Origin: Phialocephala subalpina
Lineage: Eukaryota; Ascomycota; Leotiomycetes; Helotiales; Mollisiaceae
Reading direction: 5' to 3'
Assembly: GCA_900073065.1 (NCBI GenBank)
Contig: FJOG01000009.1
Coordinates: 1,132,267 to 1,196,266, forward strand
DNA length: 64,000 nucleotides
Shown: positions 34,254 to 45,002 of the stretch, piece by piece
Numbering within the stretch: position 1 is the stretch's first letter
How the letters are laid out: every line of letters starts with the position of its first letter
Program-made: the position numbers and the translations under genes
The notes under the pieces: generated by a model
Database searches by the model: none
What the model was told of the DNA's origin: nothing
What the model saw: only the letters and a program-made list of their open reading frames with translations

Positions 34254-35774
34254 CTATTGTGTACGCCATAGAGCTAGCAGGCCTATCAAAGTACACATTC
34301 CACACAATGTGCCAAAGAGATTGGAATTGATGAACAACATCAAAAGGCCAACTAAGCAGAAGTGTATTTCTTTCAAGTGTTCGTTTATGGCGAATGAGTA
34401 ACCGTCCCAAGTCTCTGCAACACAATATCTGAAATACTCGAGACGATTCCATCGACTAGGCTGCGTCCAGTCATCCCAATTCACATTCGAGATGATCCTT
34501 GGTAAGTTTTGCACCCTCCATTGCCAGTATGGTGTTAATTTCCAGTGTTTCTTCGTGGTTGATTTCGTCCTCGTCTTGCCCGACTTCAGTTTGACGGTAC
34601 GAGATGTCGTCGTGTAATATGTTTCATATGGCTTCCAAGTCTTTATCCAACACCGCCATCGTCGAATGGACCTGTGTGCCTCATCTTTCTCGATGTCGAA
34701 CCACTCTTTGTGACATTTGCCACAAAGTTCGCAAGAATATTTCATTCTTTTGTTATGGAGCTGTTGAAGAACTAGTGACTCGACAACGGAGTGGAAATCG
34801 AAGCCATCCGTGTCCTCGGGATCGTCTAGTAGCTTCAAGTCAGGGACACATTTTTTCCATTGACCGTCTCGACGATACATTGTCATCGTATTGCCGATCT
34901 TCACGTGCTTTGTTGAAACACTTGGTGACTCGAAGACATATGTCCATCCTGGACTCTTTTTGGCTACCTTAGATTTGGCCATGATCTTTATGATCGACTC
35001 GTTGATGGCGCGTGAGGTTTTGTGACCGCGGAAAGGGACAAAATTGAAGGATTCCTTTCTTGCAGCTGTTTTCACGTCGGTTCTTATGTCCGGGTCTGAA
35101 TGCTGTTCGAGGTTGTTTTCTGGTTCACCCTGATGCTGTCGCGCGTTCTGCTCTGAGTTTTGTCGGGCGTCGTTGTCTAATTCCCCCTGCTCTTGTTCGT
35201 CTGACCTCTTTTCAATGCTATCATCACCCAGGGCTGGTAGGACAAGTCCATCAGAGTCTGATTGCTTTGAGTCTGACGTACTGATCTTCGACAGAGACAA
35301 ATCAGCCTCGCTGCAGGACGGACCAGTCTCGGTGGCTTTGGCTAACAAAGCGGCGGCTTCCTGGGATAGCAGTTGCTCGGATCCTGGTAGTGACTGGCTC
35401 AGCTTGGAAGCTGCTTGTGGGGAAGTGCTGCGTTGATATGTGACATGTTGATTTTGCATCGCTTTACGTCCCGGCCTTCCACGTCCACGTTGAGCCTTCA
35501 AAACAAGGGGCGAATCATTACCCCAAAGGCATGTCGACTCATCCGGTGGAGTCAAGGGAGTCTGCGGCCTCGATGTGTTGCTGTCGAAGATGCTTCGCGC
35601 GCTTTGACTTGAGGATATACTGGACGCAGTAGAGTCCGATGTTGCTTTTGAGAGAAAAGGACGGACGGGTGTTGGTACGCCCATTGCTTTGTACGACAGC
35701 GGATCTATAAGGAAGGGGAAATTGGGATCGACCTCAGCCATCTGCTGTTTCTTCGACTTCTTTGCTGATGCCAT
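34254..35774 (-). CDS. large hypothetical protein with Cys motif and C-terminal membrane segment
   Basis: 506 aa from the ATG at 35774 (MASAKKSKKQQ; an in-frame ATG at 35807 adds 11 residues). The first 200 residues are Ser/Thr/Pro-rich and disordered-looking, with an AT-hook-like RGRGRPGRK. An acidic Gln/Glu region follows. The C-terminal third is folded-looking: a C-x-x-C-x-x-C-like CELCGKCHKEW, many Trp (RRWRCWIKTWKPYETYY, WKLTPYWQWRVQNLP). The last 35 residues contain two hydrophobic runs (CLVGLLMLFI, LCGMCTLIGLLAL). No family is recognised. The length and uninterrupted frame support it as real. Localisation is unclear: AT-hook-like and membrane features conflict. Confidence 0.65.
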   Translation of the reverse strand: MASAKKSKKQQMAEVDPNFPFLIDPLSYKAMGVPTPVRPFLSKATSDSTASSISSSQSARSIFDSNTSRPQTPLTPPDESTCLWGNDSPLVLKAQRGRGRPGRKAMQNQHVTYQRSTSPQAASKLSQSLPGSEQLLSQEAAALLAKATETGPSCSEADLSLSKISTSDSKQSDSDGLVLPALGDDSIEKRSDEQEQGELDNDARQNSEQNARQHQGEPENNLEQHSDPDIRTDVKTAARKESFNFVPFRGHKTSRAINESIIKIMAKSKVAKKSPGWTYVFESPSVSTKHVKIGNTMTMYRRDGQWKKCVPDLKLLDDPEDTDGFDFHSVVESLVLQQLHNKRMKYSCELCGKCHKEWFDIEKDEAHRSIRRWRCWIKTWKPYETYYTTTSRTVKLKSGKTRTKSTTKKHWKLTPYWQWRVQNLPRIISNVNWDDWTQPSRWNRLEYFRYCVAETWDGYSFAINEHLKEIHFCLVGLLMLFINSNLFGTLCGMCTLIGLLALWRTQ

Positions 35775-36144
35775 TGTTGAGGACGCGAGATGATTGTGAC
35801 TTTGCAAACGCAGACTTGCTAGTGTTTCCTACCTATACTTGTACAGCTTTGTCGATTCCAACGAGAGAACGGCACACAGCCCCTTACGTTCAAGGCTCAT
35901 TTTAAGGTGGTCTCTGTCCCAGCCCCTCAAAAGCCTATCATCATCGGTGTATTCTCGCCTAATGTTGGGTTTGAACGACACGCAGGAACAAGCAATCAGG
36001 GGTCCAGGATCTCGGTGACCAGTTTCAACAAACGGATCCCGAAAACCCTCCAACCACCGTACTTACCACCTCCCTGGGATGCAATAATAACAAGGCTGTG
36101 ACCCAGTCAAACACTTCCAACCTAGACTTGTGACAACGCAGGAG
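35775..36144. other. intergenic stretch before the MITE
   Basis: Promoter side of the large hypothetical gene. No gene seen. Confidence 0.4.
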
Positions 36145-36146
36145 TA

Positions 36147-36302
36147 CTGTGGTCTTTGGATGAATAATTACACCCCTGAGGGTTTTGAACTCAGCCTCAC
36201 CAAGGGTAGAGAGCCAATACGAAAGACAGAACTGGCTTAATTGTGGGGTCGAACGTGCTAGAAGCAGATGCCAAGGGTGTAATTATTATCCAAAGACCAC
36301 AG
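36147..36302. mobile_element. MITE with near-perfect ~30-bp terminal inverted repeats, TA target duplication
   Basis: The left end CTGTGGTCTTTGGATGAATA (36147 onward, continuing attacaccc) is matched by the reverse complement of the right end, CTGTGGTCTTTGGATAATAA (ending 36302, continuing ttacaccc). They differ only by one inserted G and adjoining alignment. The element is 156 bp and has no open frame. TA lies immediately outside both ends (36145-36146, 36303-36304), as for Tc1/mariner-type insertion. It is therefore a non-autonomous miniature element. No transposase source lies in the window. Confidence 0.85.
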
Positions 36303-36304
36303 TA

Positions 36305-37107
36305 CATTGATGACCTTCCTAAATAGGCGATCAAGATGGCCTCTTCATCGTCTCGCCACAAATGTTGCATATTCAGATTTGGCCACCTAGGCCAAGAAGG
36401 CTATGCCGCGACTTTGCAACATGCTCAGCATCAAGATGCACCACTATTCTCTACTGAAGAAAGCCCGTCAACCTTGCCAATAATAGCTCCTGCAGGAGAG
36501 CTGTACGCGTTATCTGCAAAGGCGTCGCAGTTTCCTGTTGGTAGTGACAGACCACGGAACAATGCATGCTCCAACCTCCTGTTCTCAACCTGTGATGAGA
36601 ACAATGACCCCAGAAATAGAAATTGAGGTGTACTAGCCTGACTGGAAGGGAATGAATTGAGTGTAACCGACATCGTATTAAGCGACAAGGTTTTGCACGA
36701 TGCTTTATCCCTTCTCTGGCCCTTCAACCCGCGGTCTGATACTTATCAGATCTGAGTTGTCCCGAAGTTCTTAGTGTTATTGACCGAATGAATGGAGATC
36801 AAGCTAACTACGATCTTGAGTAGGGTCTTGGCGAGTCTAAGCGTCAGCTCGACGTCGAAAGTCAGCATGATACACCTGGGCAGTTATATCCCGTATTGTC
36901 AGGCAGAAGATGTGATATTGAGAGAAAAAAGGTTATTGACAAATGCACGACGAGAGTAGAAGCAGACTACGCACATTCTAGTTTCCTCGATTCGAGATCG
37001 CGCTTAACGCGCCAGTCATGGCGGAACTAAGCTGCATGTACTTCAGCAACTTCGAAAATACAACCTCTCCAGTTACAAGATCCCATCTTTCACAAAATCT
37101 ACCAGAA
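36305..37107. other. intergenic stretch, SDR promoter side
   Basis: A 96-codon plus frame (36336-36626, beginning MASSSSRHKCC) has no signature and is not called. No other feature is seen. Confidence 0.35.
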
Positions 37108-38176
37108 ATGGCAACTCAACAAGTCAAAAACCTGGCTAGCAAAACAGCAATCGTCACCGGTTCTTCGAGGTGGGTTCCTAATATCAGAGAGACAAGAGCT
37201 TATTCATACGCAGAGGAATTGGTGCCGGAATTGCATTGGACCTGGCCAAAAGAGGCGCAAATGTCGTTGTGAACTACACTTCAACAAGAGGAGAAGCAGC
37301 GGCGGCCCAACTCGCGAAGGAGATAGAGCCAACTGGAAGTAAAGTTGCAGTGGTCCAAGCGAATATGGCAGTGTACGAGGATCTCAAGAGGCTCGTCGAT
37401 GCTGCACTAGCAATATCTGAGACTGGAAAGATTGATATCCTCGTGCACAATGCTGCGACAGGTGATGACTGCTACCTCGAAGATATGACCGAGGCGTTCT
37501 ACCAAGCTCAAACGGACGTCAACTTGAAAGGTGGGACATAATGTTCGAAAGCATGCTGGACACTGACACTCTTCCAGCGCCCATCTTTCTGACACAACTT
37601 GTCCTTCCTCACATTGCCCGAGGTGGTCGAATAGTCCTTATCTCTTCGGTATCCGCACGCATGGGAATGCCTCAACAAACTGTGTATGCAGCTACCAAAG
37701 CAGCCCTCGAAGGCGTATGCAAGGTGTGGGCCACGGAACTGGGCAAGAAGTATGGTATCACAGTGAACTGTTGCAGCCCTGGCCCAGTAGCCACCGATAT
37801 GTGTAGGTCACGACTTCCCAGGGGTGTTTGCCTTCTTGCCTGAAGACTTTCGACACATCGATTTCCTCCCAGACGCAAGCTTATCACTGTACATGCAGCT
37901 CTGCTTCCCGAAATGTATGAACTTGGTATGCTGATCCCGAAAAATAGGGACAGAATGCGAGCCCGATGTCCTAGCAGACTTTCAACCCATAATTGAAGCA
38001 ACACCAGCAGCCGCTAGAGTCGGCGAGGTCTCAGATATTGTCCCGATTGTCTCGTAAGTACTTCGAAACTTCTTTGATTTTGACTGAGTCGGGGGTATAG
38101 GTTCTTGTGCTCGGAGGAGTCTCGATGGGTTACCGGGAGTACTGTCAGCGGAAGTGGAGGGATGAACTTTATCTGA
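37108..38176 (+). CDS. short-chain dehydrogenase/reductase (SDR, classical)
   Basis: Five exons: 37108-37169, 37214-37530, 37578-37802, 37948-38053, 38101-38176; 261 aa. An in-frame ATG at 37018 would add 30 residues, but MATQQVKNLASKTAIVTG is a normal SDR start. Features in order: T-G-x-x-x-G-x-G as TGSSRGIG, split by intron 1; the cofactor strand VVVNYTSTRG (Asn/Tyr/Thr after the strand suggests NADPH); NAA in VHNAATGDD; catalytic Ser in LISSVSARMG; Y-x-x-x-K in YAATKAALEG; PGPVATDM; and the C-terminal WVTGSTVSGSGGMNF. It resembles fungal versicolorin/tetrahydroxynaphthalene reductase-like SDRs, but no polyketide cluster is present. Confidence 0.94.
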
Positions 38177-38853
38177 GGAACTTCCATTAGCACATGAATG
38201 TAGATTTCTGGCCCAGAGTGAGGACTTGCAACGGAATGAAGGAGACGAACTAGACGGAGAAGCTGCAATGAAGACTGGTGGTAGTTGCTCTGGTAGGGAA
38301 GGAACGTCGGGACTTTGTTGCTACCCTTCAGAATCCCGCTTCCTGATTCATTTCTTGACCTGAAAAATTGGCGTGAGTTGTAGTCAGAGATTTGTCGTCG
38401 CGTCGGACTTCGAGGACATCGTGAAGTTCACCCTCGCACATTTGCATGCTCCTAGGTACCAAGACTTCGCTCAAGGATCAGGGTCGAGCGGGTGTTCTCT
38501 TGACGTTGCATAGCTGCTTTGCTCGACATAATTCCACATTGATTTGTGCTTCGCATCTTGTAAATCTGTCCGTTTCAATTGATGTTGCCTGAGTTGAGAC
38601 AGAAGTCGAATCTTGTTGAATGTCTATATTGTGCCACATTAGCCTTTCTGGAAATTGCGCCACCATACTGTCGGCCAAAGGAAGGGGCTTTAGAGACTGT
38701 CGTAAATTGGGAAACCGAGGGAAGCTTCCTTGAGAGCGCCAGATGGTGGCATCGATGCCAAGACATTGCACGTGCAGATAAGATAAGAGCTCCATTTCCC
38801 CTCGATCACGTCACGTCCGCCTACGACCTGCATTGTATTGCTAAGCAACCTCA
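38177..38853. other. intergenic stretch between SDR and glyoxalase II
   Basis: No supported gene; several short overlapping frames only. Contains the glyoxalase promoter. Confidence 0.4.
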
Positions 38854-40271
38854 ATGAGCTTCTCAACTTTGACAAGACCAATACTTGGACGGCCTTTACG
38901 TACTTTAACTACAAGTGTGAGTATTCTGAACCGGACCTGATCGAGCCGTACTGACTTCAACCAAGTTACCTTTGACAAGAACCATGTATATCCAATCGAT
39001 TCCTATGTGTAAGCTACCCTTCAAGGTGTTCACTCTGCCCACTTTGTATAATGCTAAAACTTAGTTTAGGGACGGGAAGTAGTGACAACTATGCCTACTT
39101 GGTCACAGACGATAAATCGAAGGACACTCTCCTGATCGATCCTGCAAACCCCGAAGAGTCCGTACCGTTCCTCATGTTGATAAAATGGCATATACTGATT
39201 TGAAGATGATAGAGTGGCACCAGTAGTGAAGGGCCTCATCAGTTCTGGCAAGATCAATCTAACAGCTATTGTCAACACACATCAGTATGGCGATTCGAAG
39301 CCAAGGTCTTGATCTGATTTGCTGACAAATTCCAGTCATTGGGATCATGCTGGAGGCAACAACAAGCTTGTATGGTCTTCAAACTTGTATCGTTTTTGAA
39401 TCTTTGCTCACGTGTATACCTATAGCTTGCGACCCCCGAGTTCAAAGGAAAGCCAATCATTGGTGGCAAGGACTGTGAAGGAGTTACTCAAACACCCAAG
39501 AATGGCGAGAGCTTCAAGCTAGGTGATATTGCCGTCAAGGCGTTATATACTCCATGTCATACCCAGGACAGTATCTGCTGGTTCATGGAGGACAGCACGG
39601 GGAAAGTCATCTTTACTGGAGATACACTCTTCCATGGAGGTGAGTTGGCCCTACCAAGGTTTCCAGACTTCAGTTCTCTAACATGACTTGCAGGATGTGG
39701 CCGATTCTTTGAAGGTACACCAGAGGAGATGCACACGGCTTTAAACAAAACTCTTGCCGCGGTGCCGGATGACACGAAAGTCTACGTAAGTTTTGCTTTT
39801 CAATCTGCAGTGATTTGTCCCGCTCACTTCTCAAGCCTGGCCACGAGTACACAAAAGCAAACGTCAAATTCGCCATTTCTGTTCTGCAGAGCGAGCCAGT
39901 CAAGGAACTGCAGGCATTCGCCGAGAACAACAAGGAGACGCAAGGCAAATTCACCATTGGTGATGAAAAGGTATGAAAACATCACAGGCTGGGCGAGCTC
40001 TTACTTACTCGAATCTCACAGAAACATAACGTCTTCATGAGAGTGGATGTAAGTGTTTTCTCAAGATGTTGCTGGAAGCTTCTGTTGATTTAGACAGGAC
40101 CCGGAAATTCAGAAGGCTACAGGCAAGACTGATCCAGTCGAGGTTATGAAGGCGCTCCGAGAGATGAAGAACGGCTTCAAGTGAGTAAGTAGACAAAATT
40201 ATTCATTTGTTCCCTTTTGCGCTGTTGCTAATGTGAGATTTGCTAGGCCACCTCCAGAAGCAAAGATCTGA
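38854..40271 (+). CDS. glo2: glyoxalase II (hydroxyacylglutathione hydrolase), likely dual-targeted
   Basis: Eleven exons: 38854-38916, 38966-39008, 39070-39157, 39213-39284, 39336-39369, 39426-39639, 39694-39785, 39836-39970, 40022-40048, 40098-40180, 40247-40271; 291 aa. It hydrolyses S-lactoylglutathione to D-lactate and glutathione. It has the metallo-beta-lactamase fold with metal motif THHHWDHAGG (built across intron 4), [28 protein letters not shown] and PGHEYTKAN. The C-terminal [21 protein letters not shown] matches Glo2. The first 27 residues ([20 protein letters not shown], then LPLTRT) are basic, Ser/Thr-rich and lack acids, like a mitochondrial presequence. A second ATG at 38984 ([20 protein letters not shown]) gives the cytosolic 264-aa form. 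Confidence 0.95.
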
Positions 40272-40533
40272 GAGACGAGATATGACACGAAGCGAACATG
40301 GACCTGTGTACATTATGGCAAAAATAACAAAACCGCTAAGCATCGATGAATTGTGTGCTATCCAGAAGGATCATTTGCCACATCTTGAAAGCGATCATGA
40401 TGACGTCAAGCTTTCAAGTAACGTCAAAATCGTGAAGTGCAAACAGCTCCAACTTTCTCTTCGAGTCCGTTCCCAACCTTTTCCGCCTTACACTTTACGT
40501 GCTTTCGAGTGCTAGTTTCACAAACCCATCAAC

Positions 40534-41590
40534 ATGACAAGCCACCAAACTCGCGGCGCCAAAGGCCCACCCATTACAACCAAAGACAAGATCCTTGAGA
40601 CTGGTGGTGCAATGACTCAATCCTTCGAGCCTATCAAAGCAATTTGCGCTCATTTGAATGCCTTCCACGTCTATGCATCCGATCCTTCCCGTTCCGTGGA
40701 AGCTAACCGTGAGTAAACGGGGGATACACCTTTTTTCCTCTTTGGCATGTCTTATGATATTTCTCCCGAGACATTCTCCTGACACATTCTTGAAAGGGCA
40801 ATCGCTGACTCCCCCATCTTCTAGACTACTGTACACACTTAAGTGCCGATGTATAATCCTCGGCCATTCAATATCATGAATCTTAGAGCTAATGTGTGAA
40901 AAAGGTACGGCAGTGTCTGATCTATGATACACCCACGAATCCAGCAAGATTGATTGGAGTTGAATACATGATCACACCGAGAGTCTATCAGACACTTGAT
41001 GCAGAAGAGAGAAAGCTTTGGCACTCACATGACTATGAGGAATGTCTCATCCATACCTCAGCACTCGAGAATCATGCAGCTCTCAACAATTGGGAGCGAT
41101 AATCAGCAAAACACCTAGCTGACATTAAGCAGGTTCGGAGCGGCATGCTCATCATGCCCAACCCATACGTCCCAAACGCCGTCTGGGAAGTCGCAGAAAC
41201 AGAAGAGATGAAAGAGGTTATTGGTCTTTACGGCAAGACATTCCACTTCTGGCAAGTTGACAGAGGCGATACTTTACCGCTTGGGCTAAGCTATCCCGAG
41301 TGGAACATCGACCCCATTGTGCGTTCGCGACTCCCAACCCCAGAAATGCTACAGCCCAGCCATACCAACCGCAATTGATGATGAGTTTTACGAAGGATGA
41401 GCAGGTGAGTGCTTTGGGATCGAGCATTCCGGGCGCAAAAGACACTGACAAGCCACAGGTGCCATGGGAGACGATCAAGGACAGAGACAGAAGGTACGGC
41501 GTTGACACAAGTCACAAGAAGGAGGCTCGAAAAGGGATTGAAGGCGTGAAGATCCACGAGGACGTGGATTCATGCTGGAAGTCGAAGTGA
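40534..41590 (+). CDS. DUF1264 / oil-body-associated-type protein, with irregular introns
   Basis: Six exons: 40534-40708, 40825-40850, 40905-41039, 41133-41284, 41344-41404, 41459-41590; 226 aa, matching the family's usual size. Conserved segments are [75 protein letters not shown] and [13 protein letters not shown]. Plant members coat oil bodies; fungal function is unknown. Intron 3 (41040-41132) has a clear ctgac branch point and gcag acceptor but begins GA (gaatgt where gtatgt is expected). Intron 4 (41285-41343) begins GC (gctaag). Reading through intron 3 gives a stop at 41100-41102. The gene is therefore either spliced non-canonically or inactive. Confidence 0.82.
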
Positions 41591-42248
41591 AAACATTACA
41601 GACGAGGAATTGGGTATCAAAATCACATAGCAGAAGTACATACAGAACGATGAGCAATGAATGGTGATATGAATTTTCGATTCGTACAGATAGCTGACAC
41701 AGCCCCTGGCCAAATAATAAATGCCCACTCAAAAAGGTTGTCTCCAAAAAGTACCAAACACCAACTCGTAACGAGTCAACGGATAGGCACTCCAAGGAAG
41801 GTCTCGAAGAATCAAAATCTTGACCGGATGTTCCTCTTGCTTCATTGTCCACACGATGCTCGCTCTAGAAATGGATGCGGCACGCTCTAGCGTTTATATT
41901 GAAGAAGCTGTTTTTGGTCCTCTGCAACCTGATTCAAGACTTTTGAGAACGTCTTGAATAGAAAATACAAACTGTTGAATGTCCCCGAGGTGTTTCTGAT
42001 ATCGTGTTCATCTTCAGAAATAATCGTGAAGGCGTGGAAGAAGCATTAGGACATTCATGTGAAAAAAGGGTTTGATGATGAAGAGACCGAAATTTCATGT
42101 AGCCGAAATTTTGAAGACATCCCACTAGCGTCGGCCAACTCACTAGCCTCCTCCGATTGGCCCACCATTGTCAGCCTCGCAGCAAGGCATCCAAGCGTCA
42201 GCGACACTTCAAAAGTCCAGCAGCTCTTGGGAGAAGCTGTTGCGCAAC
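41591..42248. other. intergenic stretch
   Basis: No supported gene; the plus frame 42059-42292 overlaps the likely 5' leader of the EF-hand gene. Confidence 0.4.
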
Positions 42249-42973
42249 ATGGTAAGATATCTCTCACCATACTGACAATGTCTTTGAACTAACAGTGTAT
42301 CTAGCCTGCGAAACGTCGCGCGGCAGAGCCAGCCGAGGCTGCCCCAAAAGCAAAACAATCCCGCCTCGCAAAAGAGCACAACATCACCGCGGCAGAAGAA
42401 ATCGAAATCAAAGAAGCTTTCGAGCTCTTCTCCATGAAGCAAAAAGGCGAGAAAGAGGGCGTGATACCGATTGAGGATGTGCGACGGGCTATGATGTACG
42501 TTTCCGTTCTGCGCTCTGATGCCCCGCCTGTTCCACATCTTCGGCGCATTCTCGAACAGACATTTTGATGCTGAGGAGAAGCTAATGGGAAGATTGGTAG
42601 GGCTTTAGACATACCTCCAGAGAAAGACGAACTAAAGGAATTCATATCGATCCTGGATCCTGAGGAAGAAGGCTTCGCGGTCTATAGCTCTTTTGTTGGG
42701 ATTTGCTCATTGAAATTCCATAACCGGAGTAGGACTTCGGATTCTCATGCGAAGGAAGTGGACGAGGCGTTCAAACTGTTTACGAATGGAACTGGGGAGA
42801 CTAGGATTACGCTGGAGACTTTGAAGAAGGTTGCGAAGTCGTTGAGGGAAGAGCCTGAGGAGGACCTGCTGAGGGATATGATACTAGAGGCTAACGGTGG
42901 CGCGGGAGTAGGAAGGGGAGTGGAGAAAGACGAATTTGAGAGGATACTGAGAAGGGCTGGAGTTTGGAGATGA
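42249..42973 (+). CDS. EF-hand (calmodulin/centrin-like) protein
   Basis: Three exons: 42249-42251 (the start codon alone), 42305-42495, 42601-42973; 188 aa. The first intron starts directly after ATG (ATG|gtaaga...ctag|CCTGCGAAA). Without it the conserved basic N-terminus AKRRAAEPAEAAPKAKQSRL has no Met. Then come ITAAEEIEIKEAFELFSMKQ, GVIPIEDVRRAMMALDIPP, FISILDPEEEGFAVYSSFV, and a second half VDEAFKLFTNGTGETRITLE ending DMILEANGGAGVG and EFERILRRAGVW. The helix-loop-helix pattern is that of paired EF-hands, but the loops lack most Ca-binding acids, so binding is doubtful. Relatives are centrin-like; a role in DNA repair (Rad33-like) is possible but only a guess. Confidence 0.85.
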
Positions 42974-43331
42974 ATGCCCCAGGGATTGTGGGCTATTGAG
43001 AGGAGTACAAGGAGGAGAGAAAACTCCTCCGCTGAATCGGACTTTGAAACGAACTCGCTGGGGGAATTCCTTTTACGAGTACACCTAAGTTACGATCACG
43101 ACTTGCATGGCGTTTACGGAGTACAGGATTGCAGGGTGGAAAAGGGAGCATCAAAGTGGGCACTTTGGCCATGGTGACGGATGTCTGATTGCTTTACTAC
43201 TACCTATTTCTGATATAACGCCGGCAAATATGCAGACAACGCAAAACACCTGTCCGAAAAATCTCAAATGCAATATATAGCAACCATATATGACCGCAAT
43301 TCCATATCTTCTCAGTCCTTGGGTATCATGC
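42974..43331. other. intergenic stretch between convergent genes
   Basis: 3' flanks of the EF-hand gene (plus) and the eIF4E-family gene (minus). Nothing else is seen. Confidence 0.4.
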
Positions 43332-44232
43332 TCATGGCGCCTGAATAGCAGGAACTGGAGGGGCAGCTGTAGTTACAGGAGCCTTGAATCCGGCGTGGTC
43401 AGAGTGCTTCTTGTAGAAATAATTGTCGGGCTTGGGCTTCAGTTCTGCCGGAAGTTCTTCCAGCACTGTCGCAAGTATGGCATCGATCGACTTTTGTTTC
43501 GAGGCATCGCGATGCCATACCGAGATAAGGTGAGAGTTGAATCGGACGGAAAGTCCAACGCCGCAGAGTTGATCTCCTGTACAAACTGTTAGAATAGCCT
43601 AGCTTCTGTTTCATTGAATTATCTTACCAAGATCCAAACAAGCTTGCAGCTTCTCTCCGATAGCCATCAGTTGTACTCTTGTCCAAAAGTCTGGTCCGTT
43701 GGCTTTTGGGACTCTGAATGTCCAACTTCCACCATTGATGTTTCTTCGGTCTTCCCATACAGGTTGGAATCCTTGCTTGAACAAGTATATGGATTCGCGC
43801 ATCTTGATCTGGTCGACGGGTGTGTTATTATTGTAGCGCCAGAAGTCCTGTACTGATTCAATCTGGGAACCGAGTTGCTCGAGAGTCGCAGTATAGGTGC
43901 CATCTGAGGATTTCGGCTGGTCTTTCTGCTGTCTTGGAGAATGTCAGTTTCTGCTTGAATGTTCGTAAGGTTTCTCGCTCGGTGACTGTAGCCAGTACTT
44001 CTGACACTTCAAAAATGGAAATTGTGGAGGGGTAGAAGCGCCAGCTGAGACAGCTGTCAGCACAATTGCATGCTTACCTGTCGAAGTATACATTCCAATA
44101 ATGCTGAGTTGGCAATGGTCGCATTGCCTTCAGCATATTCTTCTTTGCATCATCCCGTTGTTCGGCTGGAGATCCGGTATCGCTGGTCCCAGTGCTGAGT
44201 CCTCTCGTGAGGAGGGAGGGGAGTCTCGACAT
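43332..44232 (-). CDS. eIF4E-family cap-binding protein
   Basis: Three exons (minus): 44232-44078, 43932-43628, 43576-43332; 234 aa. The eIF4E fold is evident: LPTQHYWNVYFDRQQ at the start of the domain, VQDFWRYNNNTPV, YLFKQGFQPVWEDRRNINGG with the cap-stacking W-E pair, SWTFRVPK, FWTRVQLMAIGEKLQ, and GLSVRFNSHLISVWHRDAS. It therefore should bind the mRNA cap. The leader is not typical of canonical eIF4E (MSRLPSLLTRGLSTGTSDTG), so it is more likely the second, divergent eIF4E-like protein found in filamentous fungi. Intron 1 is 145 nt, and an alternative acceptor inside it (gtctcag) would give a reading that stops early. An upstream in-frame ATG at 44427 is judged not used. Confidence 0.9.
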
Positions 44233-45002
44233 GTTCGGCCTACCTGAATCACAGCCTCGCGTAGTTTGTAAAGGAGTGGAATGATTGTTCGAAGCACCTG
44301 CAGAAAACCAAGGAAGCTTGAGGAGGGACAAGAGATGCAAGAGAGATGCAAGCACGAGGATCGTAACAAAGAACGGCCGACGGATGTCGACAAAACAGAA
44401 CGCGGACGAAGCACTCCTTTGATGCAACGAACTGTCGATGAAACAACAACGAATCCCCTAAAAGCGGGAGCTAAAATTTGCCGAGCAGCGGCTGTGCCCG
44501 TGCATCAGTCTCGATGTACTTCGTAGTCGAGAACATCATCAAGCAGAAGCATGAAGCTGTCAAAAAGTTTTGAGGTGACACCTCCGATTGGACTCTGGCA
44601 AGATACACTTTGTTTTAGTACCACTTCTTGGACTAAGACCCCGAACCGTGAGTACAGCAAGGCATTCCTTGCAAGTTGCAAAATGAACCCAACACCGAAA
44701 TAGTTCTTGTCCTTGCTGAATGATACAGATAATAGGTGACAAGACATGATCCTCTGAAGATATCACATTGTAAATGCATTGAAGGGAGGTCATGATTCAT
44801 TACTACGTAAGCTTGGTAAACCCCCAAAACACCATCGCTATGAGGCCTTTGCCTATCATCTGCACCTGACAATAAAAACGATCTCTCCTATGTGTACAAA
44901 GCCGTATTCCTATACTCGACAATGCCTAAACATTATATATCCAGTGCCTGCCAGCCCTTCACCAGTGAGGTACCAAATTTCGTAGCGCCGATTCCAGTAC
45001 GC
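44233..45002. other. intergenic stretch
   Basis: eIF4E-like promoter and kinesin 3' flank. No supported gene. Confidence 0.4.
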
